Source: Streptomyces cucumeris (lineage in GTDB: Bacteria; Actinomycetota; Actinomycetes; Streptomycetales; Streptomycetaceae). Taken from it: 64,000 nucleotides of DNA. The DNA lies in the NCBI RefSeq assembly GCF_024295805.1, contig NZ_JANCLX010000001.1, positions 1 through 64,000 on the forward strand, read 5' to 3'. The position numbers were made by a program, and so were the translations under genes. The notes under the pieces were generated by a model, which did not search any database, had not been told where the DNA came from, and saw only the letters and a list, made by a program, of their open reading frames with translations. Shown piece by piece: positions 32,587 to 41,126 of the stretch. Each line of letters starts with the position of its first letter. Position 1 is the first letter of the stretch.

Positions 32587-35500
32587 TCAGCTTCGGGACT
32601 CGACCAGGCGGCGGGCCCGAGTGAACCCGGCATCGACCCGGGCGTCCGCGACCTCTTCCAGGTAGGCGTCGAACTCCCGCCCGCCGACGACCAGGCGTAG
32701 CCGCGCGCCTGGTGCCAGCCCGGCCGGGGCTGCGGCGAGGCTGCCGACAGCCGCAGGTGCTGGCGCGGGGACCGCCGCGTCAGCAACCCGTGCGGCCGCG
32801 GCCGCCACGGTCGCCGCGGTGGCGTCCAAGCCGACGGCCATGCCCTGCCCCGTCTGGGCGCCGAGCGCGGCCGTGACCCGCGATGGACTCTTGATCTTCA
32901 GCCGCTTCTTGATGGCCGAGACCAATTGGCCACCGAGCTTGTCCATGGCCTTCTGGAGTTCCTTCTCCTGGGCCTTCAACCCGGTGAGGAACCCCTTCCC
33001 GGCCTGACTCCCGGCGTCGAACATGGCGTCCGCCATGGTGTTGCCGTACGACGTGGACAGCTTGGCGCCGGACTTCGCGAGCTTGTTGAGCTCGCCGAGC
33101 TGGCTCTTGGACGCCCCCGACACCATGCCGATCAGCGCCCCGTCGGGGCCCTGCTCGACCAGCTGCCGGATCAGGTCCTGAGACAGTCCCCGCTTGGACA
33201 GCTTCGCGATCTGCCCCTGGAAGGTGGACGCCTGCGCCTGTTTGCCTCGCAGCCCGGTGATCAGGTCACCGAGGCTCGTCACGCTGGTCTGCGACCCCAG
33301 CCCGAAGAAGTCGGCCGCGGACTTCTTCTGATCGGACGCCGCAGTCTTCGCCGCCTCCAACTTCGAGTCGACACTGTCCCGCTGCTTCGCGAAGGACTGG
33401 AGCTTCGCTGATACCTTCCCGGTCTGCGTAGCCAGGGCTCGGCCGGCGCCGCCCGCGGCCTTCAGATCCTTGGCCAGCGCGGCCGCGGCCTTGGAGATGT
33501 CCGAGGCCGAGCCGGTCAAGGACTTGGTGAACCCGGACAGGTCCCCAGGGACCTCCCCGCGCGCCCTCGCACGGGCACGCGCCGCGACCTTCGCCGAGGT
33601 GCTGCCCTTCGCGAACCCGCGCAGGCCCACGAGCCCGGCCGCCATCCGCAGCGAGGTCCGGTTGTCATAGACCTCCTCCCCGCCGCGGAACCGGAGCAGC
33701 TCGGGCCCGCGCTCCCCGACCCAGGCGAGCTCACCCGCGCGTGGCCTACCGCCCGACGCGTAGCCGCCAGGCCGGTTGTAGGCGCGCGACAGTGACCCGT
33801 ACCGGGACAACGCGTAGCGCATGGAGGCGTAAATGTTCGCCAGCGGGTCGTAGATGCCCCTTCCGCGGAGCTTCCCGGCGTAGGCGTTGAACGTCGCCCC
33901 GATGGTCTGCATGAGACCTCTCGACGGGTCGCCGTTCTTCGCATTGATGTCCCAGTTGTTGATCGCGCGCGGGTTACCGCCGGACTCCTGGGCCATCCGG
34001 CGCAGCACCGTGCCGAGCAGGCTGGCGGGCTGGCCGACCATCTTCAGAGCCTGGAGCACCACCGGCGTCCACCGGGTCACCCCCTTACCGGCGTCCCGCA
34101 GCCGCGTGAGCGACGCAGACGTCCGTGTGAACAGGCTTCCGACCTCGTCAACGATCTTGTCTTTGAGGCCGCCAATCATTTTCCCGGGGATTTTCGCCAG
34201 GGCCTGCGCCCACTTCGACGCCCCGATCTGCTTGACCTTCTCGCGGATCCACCCGGTCGCCTTCGTCCACGCCTTGCCCGGGTGCGCGATGTAGTCGGCA
34301 GCAGTGCCGACGATGCCGCCCTTGGCGAACCGCTGCACGGGCGCTTGCGGCGGCAGAGTGCCGGTGCGGTTGATGTAGTCGAGCGTCGCGAACCCGACGG
34401 ACCGAGCGCTCGAGCGCTTGACCACGAACTCGTCCGCCATCATCAACGCCGGAATGCTGTCCTTGCCCGGAACGCCGCCCCGAGTCCGGCCGCCCCCGGC
34501 GAACTTCACCTCGTCCAGTTTGTCCAGGGACAAGAATCCGGCAACGGTGTTCCACACCTTGCGGACGCCGTTGTTGTAGACGGTGTCCACGACGAACTGA
34601 ACCGGTGCCTTGGTCGCCTTCTTGATCCCCGACCAGACCTTGCCGATGCCCTCCGCCGCCAGCGAGAAGGCGTCCTTGACCAGGCCCACACCCTTCTTGA
34701 TCGCGGAGAACACCGGCTTGATGCCGGTGTCCCACGCGACAGAGATGGCGGTCTTGATCCCGTTCCACACCGGCTGGATGACCTTGTGCCACAGCGTGGT
34801 GAAGGCGCCCGCGAGCGGACCGGTGATGAACCCGCGGACCGCCGAGAAGATGACCTTCACGCCGGTCCACCACTGCGATATCAGCGAGCCGATCCCGCTG
34901 AACGCGGGCGCCAGCACGGTGTGCCACAGCCACATCGCGATGCGGCCAATACCGCGGAACGCCCCAACGACGAACCCGAACACGGGCTGAACCACCGTCG
35001 TCCAGAACCACGTCGCGAGCGCCGCGATCCCCTGGAACACCGGAGAGAGCACCGACTGCCACAGCCACGTCGCGACCGCAGCGACCAGCTTGAACGCCAG
35101 CACGATCGGCGTAAGCACCGCTGTGACCACGACCGCCAGCAGGATCCGGGCCGCCAGCCCGATCGCCGAGAAAACCGGGCTCAGCACGGTCTGCCACAGC
35201 CACACCGCGGCCTGCCCGACCGCCAGCGCCGCCGTCACGATCCCGTTGAGCACCGGCTTGAGCACGGTGTTCCAGGCGACCATGGCCGCGGCCTGGATGC
35301 CCTGCCACGCCGCCTGGACGATGGCCCGGAACGTCTCCGACTTCTGGTAGGCGATGAACAGCGCCGCGCCCAGGGCCAGCAGAGCGGTGACCACCAAGAT
35401 GATGGGGTTGGCCGCCATGACCGCGTTCAGGAACGCCTGCGCCCCGGCGAACCCGGTCGTCACCGCCGTGCCGATCAGGATCGCGGCCCGGTACACCGAG

Positions 35501-36783
35501 AACACGGCGGTGACCAGACCGGTCGCGATGGCCTGCGCGTTCAGGGCCAGCGTCACCCCGCCGATCAGGATCGCCAGCGGGACCAGCCAGATCCCCCACT
35601 CCTTGAACCAGCCGACCGTGGCCGAGAAGGCGTCGCCTACCCACTTCGCCGCGTCGAGCAGGCCGCGCAGCGCGGGCAGGACAACCGTGGTGACGGTGTC
35701 GCCGAGCGCGCCCATGAGCTGCCGCTGAAAGATCTTCAGCTCGGTGGAGGTGTTGCCGCGGATCGTGTCGCCGACCTTCTTGGCCGCGCCGCCGACCTTG
35801 CCCAGGTCGTCCGCTGCGGACGACGGGTCCATGGCGAGCAAGCTCGCCCCGAGGTCTTCGGCCTGGGTGCCGAACAGTTTGACCGCGATCTGGGACTGCT
35901 TGACCGGGTCCTTGACGTTGCGCAGCTTGTCCAGGGTGAGGTCGAGCACCCCGTTCGCCGACTTGCCGCCCTTGGCGAACTTGTCCGCCATGTCCGTCGC
36001 GGACAGGCCCAGCGCCTCGAACCCCGTCTGCGTCGAATCCGACCCGTCGATAGCCCGGATCGAGAACTCTTTGATCGCGTCCGCCGCGACGTCCGCGTCC
36101 CGGGCGCCTGCCTTGACGGCCTGGTTGAGCAGCCCGATAGAGGTGGCCCCGTCCAACCCGGCCTTACGGAACTGGGTGCCGTATTCGCTCACCGTGTCGA
36201 CAAGGTCATCGGCCTTGTTCGCGCTGGACTGGAACCCCTTGGTGAGCAGGTCAAGGGCCTGCGTGCCGTCCTTGGCCAGCCCGGTGCGGATCATCTGGGC
36301 AGCGGCGTTCGCCGTGCCCGTCAGGTCCTGGTCGAAGGTGCTCGCGAGGTCGGCGACTTTGGTGGTGATCGCCTGGATGCTCTTGGTGGTGGACTTCTCC
36401 GGGATCAGGCCCGAGCCCATGACCGCCCGCACCGCGGCGGCCCCGTCCTCGAAGGAGTCGACGACCGCGCCGCTGTACAGCTTCCCTGCTACGTCACCGG
36501 CCCGCTTGGCGCCTTTCCCGGACAGGCCGAGTTGAGCAGAGAGCTTGTCGCCCATCCGCTCCTTCTCGACCGCCGAGACGGTGGCCGCCACCAGCACAGC
36601 ACCGGCGGCGGCCCCGCCCGCGGCGACGCCCTTCTTGAACTTCTCGCCGAACCCGCTTCCCGCCTGCTCGCCAGCCCGGTCACCCGCGTCACCCGCCGGG
36701 CCGACGAGCTGGCGGCGCAGGTCGTCGCCGATCCCCCGCACCGAGGGGATGATCTGCAACGTGGCGTAGCCGACGGAGGGCAT
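32587..36783 (-). CDS. Tail tape measure protein with lytic transglycosylase domain
   Basis: About 1398 residues; the ATG at 36783 has GAGGAG six bases before it (a GTG at 36789 is also in frame but too close to the same site). TP901-type tape-measure core at about 60-400 (SANKADDLVDTVSEYGTQFR), then long hydrophobic/amphipathic repeats with many tryptophans at about 400-800, and a soluble lytic transglycosylase domain at about 905-1000 (MAQESGGNP, RGLMQTI). A coiled-coil C-terminus follows. Sets tail length and may locally open peptidoglycan during DNA entry. Confidence 0.93.
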   Translation of the reverse strand: MPSVGYATLQIIPSVRGIGDDLRRQLVGPAGDAGDRAGEQAGSGFGEKFKKGVAAGGAAAGAVLVAATVSAVEKERMGDKLSAQLGLSGKGAKRAGDVAGKLYSGAVVDSFEDGAAAVRAVMGSGLIPEKSTTKSIQAITTKVADLASTFDQDLTGTANAAAQMIRTGLAKDGTQALDLLTKGFQSSANKADDLVDTVSEYGTQFRKAGLDGATSIGLLNQAVKAGARDADVAADAIKEFSIRAIDGSDSTQTGFEALGLSATDMADKFAKGGKSANGVLDLTLDKLRNVKDPVKQSQIAVKLFGTQAEDLGASLLAMDPSSAADDLGKVGGAAKKVGDTIRGNTSTELKIFQRQLMGALGDTVTTVVLPALRGLLDAAKWVGDAFSATVGWFKEWGIWLVPLAILIGGVTLALNAQAIATGLVTAVFSVYRAAILIGTAVTTGFAGAQAFLNAVMAANPIILVVTALLALGAALFIAYQKSETFRAIVQAAWQGIQAAAMVAWNTVLKPVLNGIVTAALAVGQAAVWLWQTVLSPVFSAIGLAARILLAVVVTAVLTPIVLAFKLVAAVATWLWQSVLSPVFQGIAALATWFWTTVVQPVFGFVVGAFRGIGRIAMWLWHTVLAPAFSGIGSLISQWWTGVKVIFSAVRGFITGPLAGAFTTLWHKVIQPVWNGIKTAISVAWDTGIKPVFSAIKKGVGLVKDAFSLAAEGIGKVWSGIKKATKAPVQFVVDTVYNNGVRKVWNTVAGFLSLDKLDEVKFAGGGRTRGGVPGKDSIPALMMADEFVVKRSSARSVGFATLDYINRTGTLPPQAPVQRFAKGGIVGTAADYIAHPGKAWTKATGWIREKVKQIGASKWAQALAKIPGKMIGGLKDKIVDEVGSLFTRTSASLTRLRDAGKGVTRWTPVVLQALKMVGQPASLLGTVLRRMAQESGGNPRAINNWDINAKNGDPSRGLMQTIGATFNAYAGKLRGRGIYDPLANIYASMRYALSRYGSLSRAYNRPGGYASGGRPRAGELAWVGERGPELLRFRGGEEVYDNRTSLRMAAGLVGLRGFAKGSTSAKVAARARARARGEVPGDLSGFTKSLTGSASDISKAAAALAKDLKAAGGAGRALATQTGKVSAKLQSFAKQRDSVDSKLEAAKTAASDQKKSAADFFGLGSQTSVTSLGDLITGLRGKQAQASTFQGQIAKLSKRGLSQDLIRQLVEQGPDGALIGMVSGASKSQLGELNKLAKSGAKLSTSYGNTMADAMFDAGSQAGKGFLTGLKAQEKELQKAMDKLGGQLVSAIKKRLKIKSPSRVTAALGAQTGQGMAVGLDATAATVAAAAARVADAAVPAPAPAAVGSLAAAPAGLAPGARLRLVVGGREFDAYLEEVADARVDAGFTRARRLVESRS

Positions 36784-36813
36784 GGGCACCTCCTCGGCGC
36801 TGCTATCGAGTTG

Positions 36814-37601
36814 TCAGGTGATCTCGCCCGCGGCGATCGCACGGCGCCGCTCAGCCGCCCGCTCCAGCGCGGCCCGCCTCTTCGCGACCCGCTCGGGACT
36901 GTTCTTGTCCTGCCGCTTCCGGCCGGTGCCGGGCCGCTCGACCGGCTTCGGCGGCTTGGACTGCTTGGACTTCTTCACGCCCTCGTTCGACCGCTGCCAG
37001 TTCGCCACCCGCAGCTCATCGATCGCGAGCGCGGTCAGGTGCTCCTGGAGCCCCCACATGCCGTCAGCGTCGCCGCTGGCCAGCCGGGTACGGCAGCGCG
37101 ACGGGAGTTGGCGCACAAGAACGCCGAGCTCCCGCCACGTCAGCCTCGGTCGGCCCTCGGCGTCACGGGCGAACAGGTCGCGCAGCCGGACGCCGTAATG
37201 CTCGCGGAGGTCGGCCTCTACGGCCTCGCCGTGCTCCCTCAGGAGCCGGACGAGGCCGCTGATTCCCCCTCAGCCAGCCCGCAGTGCTCGCGGTAAGCGC
37301 GGAACAGCGCAGTCATCTTGTACTGCGGCATCCGGATCTTCCGGAAGTCGGCCCACTGCTCCTTGCCGAGCGCCAGACGGAAAATGCCGACCGTGGCGCC
37401 GATGTCGCCCTGCTCGGCGGACTCCATCAGCCCCCACACATCCAGGGCCTGCGCGTGCTCGAACTCCCAGCGGCGGCCATCCCAGTGGACCATCCACGGA
37501 GTGAGGTCGGCCTCGGCCTCGACGGCGTCCAGGTTGAAGTCGAACGGGGAGTCGTCCGGTCGGGCCGTGCTGCGCTTCGTCGCGGTTCGGGGTGTGCTCA
37601 T
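36814..37601 (-). CDS. Tail assembly chaperone, -1 frameshift fusion (gpG-T type)
   Basis: The downstream frame, open to 36814, has no ribosome site of its own but continues from the gpG-like gene when the ribosome slips -1 at 37263-37269. The fused product has about 262 residues. After the slip the sequence reads GGISGLVRLLREHGEAVEAD and then LREHYGVRLRDLF, typical of actinophage gpT, and ends in a basic tail (RKRQDKNSPERVAKRR). Such fusion proteins chaperone the tape measure during tail assembly. It lies just before the tape measure gene, as in lambda-like phages. Confidence 0.87.
37239..37601 (-). CDS. Tail assembly chaperone (gpG type)
   Basis: 120 residues; ATG at 37601. Conserved parts are PFDFNLDAVEAEADLTPWMV and IFRLALGKEQWADFRK. 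It ends at TGA 37239 when no frameshift happens, after the slippery GGGGGAA run about eight codons before the stop. Confidence 0.85.
   Translation of the reverse strand: MSTPRTATKRSTARPDDSPFDFNLDAVEAEADLTPWMVHWDGRRWEFEHAQALDVWGLMESAEQGDIGATVGIFRLALGKEQWADFRKIRMPQYKMTALFRAYREHCGLAEGESAASSGS
37263..37269 (-). promoter_or_regulatory. Programmed -1 frameshift slippery site
   Basis: On the minus strand the codons read GAG GGG GAA, giving a GGGGGAA slippery heptamer. A -1 shift continues as GGG GGA ATC in the open gpT frame. This is the usual tail-chaperone frameshift position of siphoviruses. Confidence 0.8.
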
Positions 37602-37605
37602 GGCG

Positions 37606-37941
37606 CTACTCGCTCTCATCTGCGGGTTTGGTGATCTGAACGTTGCGGGCCGGGATCGTCAGCCGCACCATCCCGGACCCGTCGGGGCCGAGAGTCACGG
37701 ACATCTGCTCGGCCTGGACGGTCCAGGGGAACGGGCGGCCGTCGATCTCGATGGCGCCGCCGGGCTGGATGACGATGGACTCGGCCACCGGAGGCGCCTC
37801 CGTCGGGGCCGGGGCCTGCTCCTGGAGGAGCGCGGCCGCGACCTTGCTGCGGATCCGCGCCGGCACCGGCTCGCCCTCCTGGACGAGACCGAGCTCGGCG
37901 GCCTTCCGCTGGATGTCCTGCTCGGTGATCGAGAGCCGCAT
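37606..37941 (-). CDS. Hypothetical phage protein between tail tube and chaperone
   Basis: 111 residues; ATG at 37941 (GAGAGGGATAGG upstream). N-terminal helix with AAELGLVQEGEPVPARIRSK, C-terminal beta part (MSVTLGPDGSGMVRLTIPA). Position suggests a tail role; no family recognised. Confidence 0.65.
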   Translation of the reverse strand: MRLSITEQDIQRKAAELGLVQEGEPVPARIRSKVAAALLQEQAPAPTEAPPVAESIVIQPGGAIEIDGRPFPWTVQAEQMSVTLGPDGSGMVRLTIPARNVQITKPADESE

Positions 37942-38023
37942 CGCCTATCCCTCTCGCGGTTCGGTGGAGTGGTGCACCGGGGCGCGGCCGAACCGCGACG
38001 AACACCCGCGCCCCGGCGGCCTG

Positions 38024-38791
38024 TCAGGAGACGGTGACGGCGCAGGTGTCCGTCTCTCCCAGGTAGGTCGCGGTGATCGTGGCGGACCCAGCCGCCACAC
38101 CAGTGACGTAGCCGCCGGTGACCACGGCCTTGGACGAGGCGCTCGTCGTCCACGACGCGTACGCAGTGACGTCCTGCGTAGAGGAGTCATCGAACGTGGC
38201 GGTCGCGGTGAGCGCCCCGATCTGGCCCACGGTCAGCGACTTGGTCGCCGGAGACACGTCGATCGACTCGATCACCGGAGTGGTCTGCCGGTCGAACAGC
38301 ACACCGCCCGAGGTCGGGAAGATCGTGGCCGCGAACGTCATGGACTCAAGGTCCGACTCGTTCTCGCCATGGTCGCCGTCGAGCGCCACCTCCGCGTACA
38401 GCGCAGAGGACAGCCGACGGACCTTCTCGCCCTCCCGGGTCTCGAACGCGATCTTCACCTTGGCAGGACGCGGCACGACGATCTGCGTCGGCGACGAACC
38501 CGGCCACAGCAGCGAGTACGTGGTGTCGTTGTCCTCCAGCGCCGTGAAGCTCTTGGTGAGCTTGAAGTGCTGGCGGCTCGTCCGGACGAGGATGCCGCCC
38601 CAGGCGAACTTGTCGTCCGTGTCCTCGTCGCGCGACTCGGGGAACCCCTCGTCGCCGTCGAGGAGCCCGACGAGCTTCCAGTCCACGCCGAACGCGCTGT
38701 TGGCATCGGCCGGGAGGGTCGCGGAGAGGTTCGTGGAGATGTAGACGTCCGCGTCCGTCCACAGATTGGCCTTCATCGGGTCGCCGGACAT
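38024..38791 (-). CDS. Major tail tube protein with Ig-like domain
   Basis: 255 residues. The tube domain covers about 1-170 (NLWTDADVYISTNLSATLPA, DDKFAWGGILVRTS). The last 80 residues are a bacterial Ig-like (BIG_2) domain (VSPATKSLTVGQIGALTATA, VTGVAAGSATITATY), a decoration common on siphovirus tail tubes that may bind the cell surface. Lies upstream of the chaperone genes. Confidence 0.88.
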   Translation of the reverse strand: MSGDPMKANLWTDADVYISTNLSATLPADANSAFGVDWKLVGLLDGDEGFPESRDEDTDDKFAWGGILVRTSRQHFKLTKSFTALEDNDTTYSLLWPGSSPTQIVVPRPAKVKIAFETREGEKVRRLSSALYAEVALDGDHGENESDLESMTFAATIFPTSGGVLFDRQTTPVIESIDVSPATKSLTVGQIGALTATATFDDSSTQDVTAYASWTTSASSKAVVTGGYVTGVAAGSATITATYLGETDTCAVTVS

Positions 38792-38848
38792 GCGGCGCCT
38801 CCTTCTCTCGTTTCAAGGGGTACGGGTGCGCCGCGGTTCGAGCAGGGG

Positions 38849-39283
38849 TCAGGCAGACAGCACGGTCGGCCGGACGTTGGCGAGCACAGTGAATGTCGAC
38901 AGGTCGATGCCGCTCACGCCGTCGACTGCCGGAAGCGGGCCGGTCCCCGGACGTACGCCACGGATGACGGGCCCGGAGTGGACGATCAGGAGCCCCTGGC
39001 AGAGCATCGCCAGGTCGTGCGCCTGGTCGGCGTCCTCGTGCCACACGGTCACCCGAAGCGTGCACCGGGAGTTGGCCATGGACGCATGCGGGGCGTCGCT
39101 GTCCTTACGGACCATGACGTACGGCAGCCGCTCCAGCTCCGGCGACCGATCGGCCGGCACCCGCGTGCCCACCGTCGCCCCGTCCACGTGCGGCTCCGAC
39201 CACCCTGCCAGAGCGGCACGCAGCACCTCGGCCCCCGCGGACTGCACGTCCGGAAAGACCGTCAACGGCTTCACCGCTGCCAC
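38849..39283 (-). CDS. Tail completion/terminator protein
   Basis: 144 residues with PDVQSAGAEVLRAALAGW and LPYVMVRKDS, a pattern of tail-terminator proteins. Placed right before the tail tube gene. Overlaps the upstream gene by 13 bases. Confidence 0.68.
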   Translation of the reverse strand: MAAVKPLTVFPDVQSAGAEVLRAALAGWSEPHVDGATVGTRVPADRSPELERLPYVMVRKDSDAPHASMANSRCTLRVTVWHEDADQAHDLAMLCQGLLIVHSGPVIRGVRPGTGPLPAVDGVSGIDLSTFTVLANVRPTVLSA

Positions 39284-39552
39284 GCCTTCACTTCGAGTCC
39301 GACGAACCCGGCCGCCCTGGTGAGGATGCCGTCCCGGGCCTGCCAGGACATCGCCTGCGGGTCGGCCACCACCACGGTCGCCGCGCCACGGTCGGTTGTG
39401 TAACCGCGGACCTCAATCTCGGTGCCCGCCGGGACGAGGGCCCGGACGTTCGCCGCGACCTCGTCCGCCAGGCCGTCGATGGTCTGCCGGACCTCCGGGC
39501 CCTTGAGGATCTCCCGCACGCCAGCGTGGTCCAGACGGAAGTCGACCAGCAC
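39271..39552 (-). CDS. Neck protein (HK97 gp10-like)
   Basis: 93 residues: DFRLDHAGVREILKGPEVRQ and VPAGTEIEVRGYTTDRGAAT fit the small HK97 gp10-like neck proteins. Lies between stopper and tail-terminator genes. Confidence 0.68.
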   Translation of the reverse strand: MLVDFRLDHAGVREILKGPEVRQTIDGLADEVAANVRALVPAGTEIEVRGYTTDRGAATVVVADPQAMSWQARDGILTRAAGFVGLEVKAWQR

Positions 39553-39565
39553 GGTGGCTCACCTC

Positions 39566-39913
39566 CTATCCGGTGGAGCGCTTCATCGTGAACTCGATGT
39601 GGTCCGGCTGGCCGGTGAGCGGATCGGACCATTCGCCGACCTCGCCATCGACCTCCAGCGTCATGTCGCGCCACTCGAGACGGTCCACGGCCCGAATGTC
39701 CGGCACGGTCCCGGGCTCGGACTGCACCCGCCACCCGGTCACAACCGCGGTCCGCGTCGCATCGGGGGCCTCGGTCTGGCTGGCGGGCTGGACGTTCAGA
39801 TGGTCGACCGTCGCGCGGCTCACCGCGCCCGCCGACCAGTCCGGGATGGTGTTGCCGCCGCGGTCCGTCTTCGTGCCCGCGCGCACGCGCACCACGCTGT
39901 CGAAGAAGAACAT
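39566..39913 (-). CDS. Head closure (stopper) protein
   Basis: 115 residues from the ATG at 39913, overlapping the upstream stop (TGATG). MFFFDSVVRVRAGTKTDRGG at the start and DRLEWRDMTLEVDGEVGEWS near the end look like head-tail stopper proteins, which form small beta barrels. Confidence 0.68.
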   Translation of the reverse strand: MFFFDSVVRVRAGTKTDRGGNTIPDWSAGAVSRATVDHLNVQPASQTEAPDATRTAVVTGWRVQSEPGTVPDIRAVDRLEWRDMTLEVDGEVGEWSDPLTGQPDHIEFTMKRSTG

Positions 39914-40467
39914 CAGGCGTCCCCACTCGTGCGGACCTTGTGCCGGGCCACAGCCGCGGACCACTGCGAGGTCACGCCGATCGCGGCCTGAGCGCCGAAG
40001 GTCACGGACTGGGCGCCGACCGTCTTGGACTGGAGGCCCGGCACCACCGTGTGCATGCTGCGGGCCTGGTCGATGACGGCCTCCTGGATGTCCTCCGGGA
40101 CCTCCGCCCAGCCGTGGCTGTACGTCACCTCCACGCACCGCAGCCGATCCGGCCACGTGCAGCCCAGCCGCCGCAGCACCCCGGTGTCCGACCACGAGTA
40201 ATCCGTGTCCTCGACGAGCTCGGTGCCGTCCAGCTTCACCATGGTCACGGCGGTGGTCGGCCACACCGGCAGCAGCAGAGCCCGGCGGCCGCCGCCGTCG
40301 AGCACCTGCTCGTCGTCCTCAACCAGCGTCACCGGGTGGCCGACCGCGCCCCGAAACCGGCGGGTCGCGGCCCGCAGAGCGGCCAGCAGCCTCAGATCGT
40401 CAGCGGGCTTCCCGAGCCAGACCGCGAGCTCGTCCGGGTCGGCGAGGAACTCCGGGTCAGTCGCCAC
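39913..40467 (-). CDS. Head-tail adaptor (connector)
   Basis: 184 residues from a GTG at 40467. LADPDELAVWLGKPADDLRL then LAALRAATRRFRGAVGHPV is the N-terminal helix pair of gp6-type head-tail adaptors; the middle part is a beta hairpin (LLLPVWPTTAVTMVKLDGTE). Starts inside the end of the preceding gene. Confidence 0.72.
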   Translation of the reverse strand: MATDPEFLADPDELAVWLGKPADDLRLLAALRAATRRFRGAVGHPVTLVEDDEQVLDGGGRRALLLPVWPTTAVTMVKLDGTELVEDTDYSWSDTGVLRRLGCTWPDRLRCVEVTYSHGWAEVPEDIQEAVIDQARSMHTVVPGLQSKTVGAQSVTFGAQAAIGVTSQWSAAVARHKVRTSGDA

Positions 40468-40900
40468 CGCCCGCACCGCCCTTGGAACGCGGCGTCCGGG
40501 CCTTGTTCGCGGAGCTGGTGCGGGCCTTGTTGGCCGCCGACGGCCGCGCCTTCTTCTCCGGCGCCTGGTCCTCACCGTCGCCCGAGCCCGGCTCGCCGCC
40601 GTCCTCGCCCGCAACCGGGGCGTGGTCATCGTCCGGCAGGGACAGCACCGCACCGCCACCACCTCGCTCGCGGACCACGTCGGCATCGGACAGACCGCGC
40701 GACTCGGCATCGGTCTCGTTGAGCTTCATCACGGTCTCGACGCCGTTCGGCGAGGTGACCTTGTACTTCTTCAGCGGGCCGCCCACGACGGCCACCTCCA
40801 ATCGCTCATCGACCGGGACCGCATCGGAGGACGGGCCGCACGCCGCGTGCTCGGCGCCGCACGGGCACCGCCCTCCAACCGACCGGCGGGTGAACAGCAT
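40457..40900 (-). CDS. Hypothetical head-region protein
   Basis: 147 residues. Cysteines at the start (RCPCGAEHAAC), a middle segment (YKVTSPNGVETVMKLNETDA), and a low-complexity Lys/Ala/Ser tail with two copies of ANKART. No function known; lies between capsid and connector genes. Confidence 0.6.
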   Translation of the reverse strand: MLFTRRSVGGRCPCGAEHAACGPSSDAVPVDERLEVAVVGGPLKKYKVTSPNGVETVMKLNETDAESRGLSDADVVRERGGGGAVLSLPDDDHAPVAGEDGGEPGSGDGEDQAPEKKARPSAANKARTSSANKARTPRSKGGAGGGD

Positions 40901-41112
40901 CAGGGCGCGATCAGGCCGGCCGCGCGCAGCTTGGCGAGCAGCCCGTTGATCGTCGCCCTGGCCGTCGCCAGATCGGCGACCACCTTGTCGAACTCCGTCT
41001 TCGTGGGGTTGGCCCCGGCGGCTGCCGCCGAGGTGAGCGCCCCCATGTCCGCCTGCGCGGCAGCCTGCCCGCCCTCACGGGCAGCCCCCGCGCTCGGGTC
41101 CAGATACGCCAT
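40900..41112 (-). CDS. Small head protein, possible head fibre
   Basis: 70 residues, Ala-rich with two helices (FDKVVADLATARATINGLLA). Short proteins of this kind directly after the capsid gene often decorate the head. Stop and next start overlap. Assignment is tentative. Confidence 0.55.
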   Translation of the reverse strand: MAYLDPSAGAAREGGQAAAQADMGALTSAAAAGANPTKTEFDKVVADLATARATINGLLAKLRAAGLIAP

Positions 41113-41126
41113 GGTGTGGCCTCCTA

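Noticed and set aside
34282-37296. 1004-codon plus-strand frame opposite the tape measure gene
   Set aside because: Low-complexity Arg/Asp/Glu translation without domains; the minus strand encodes an obvious tape measure protein.
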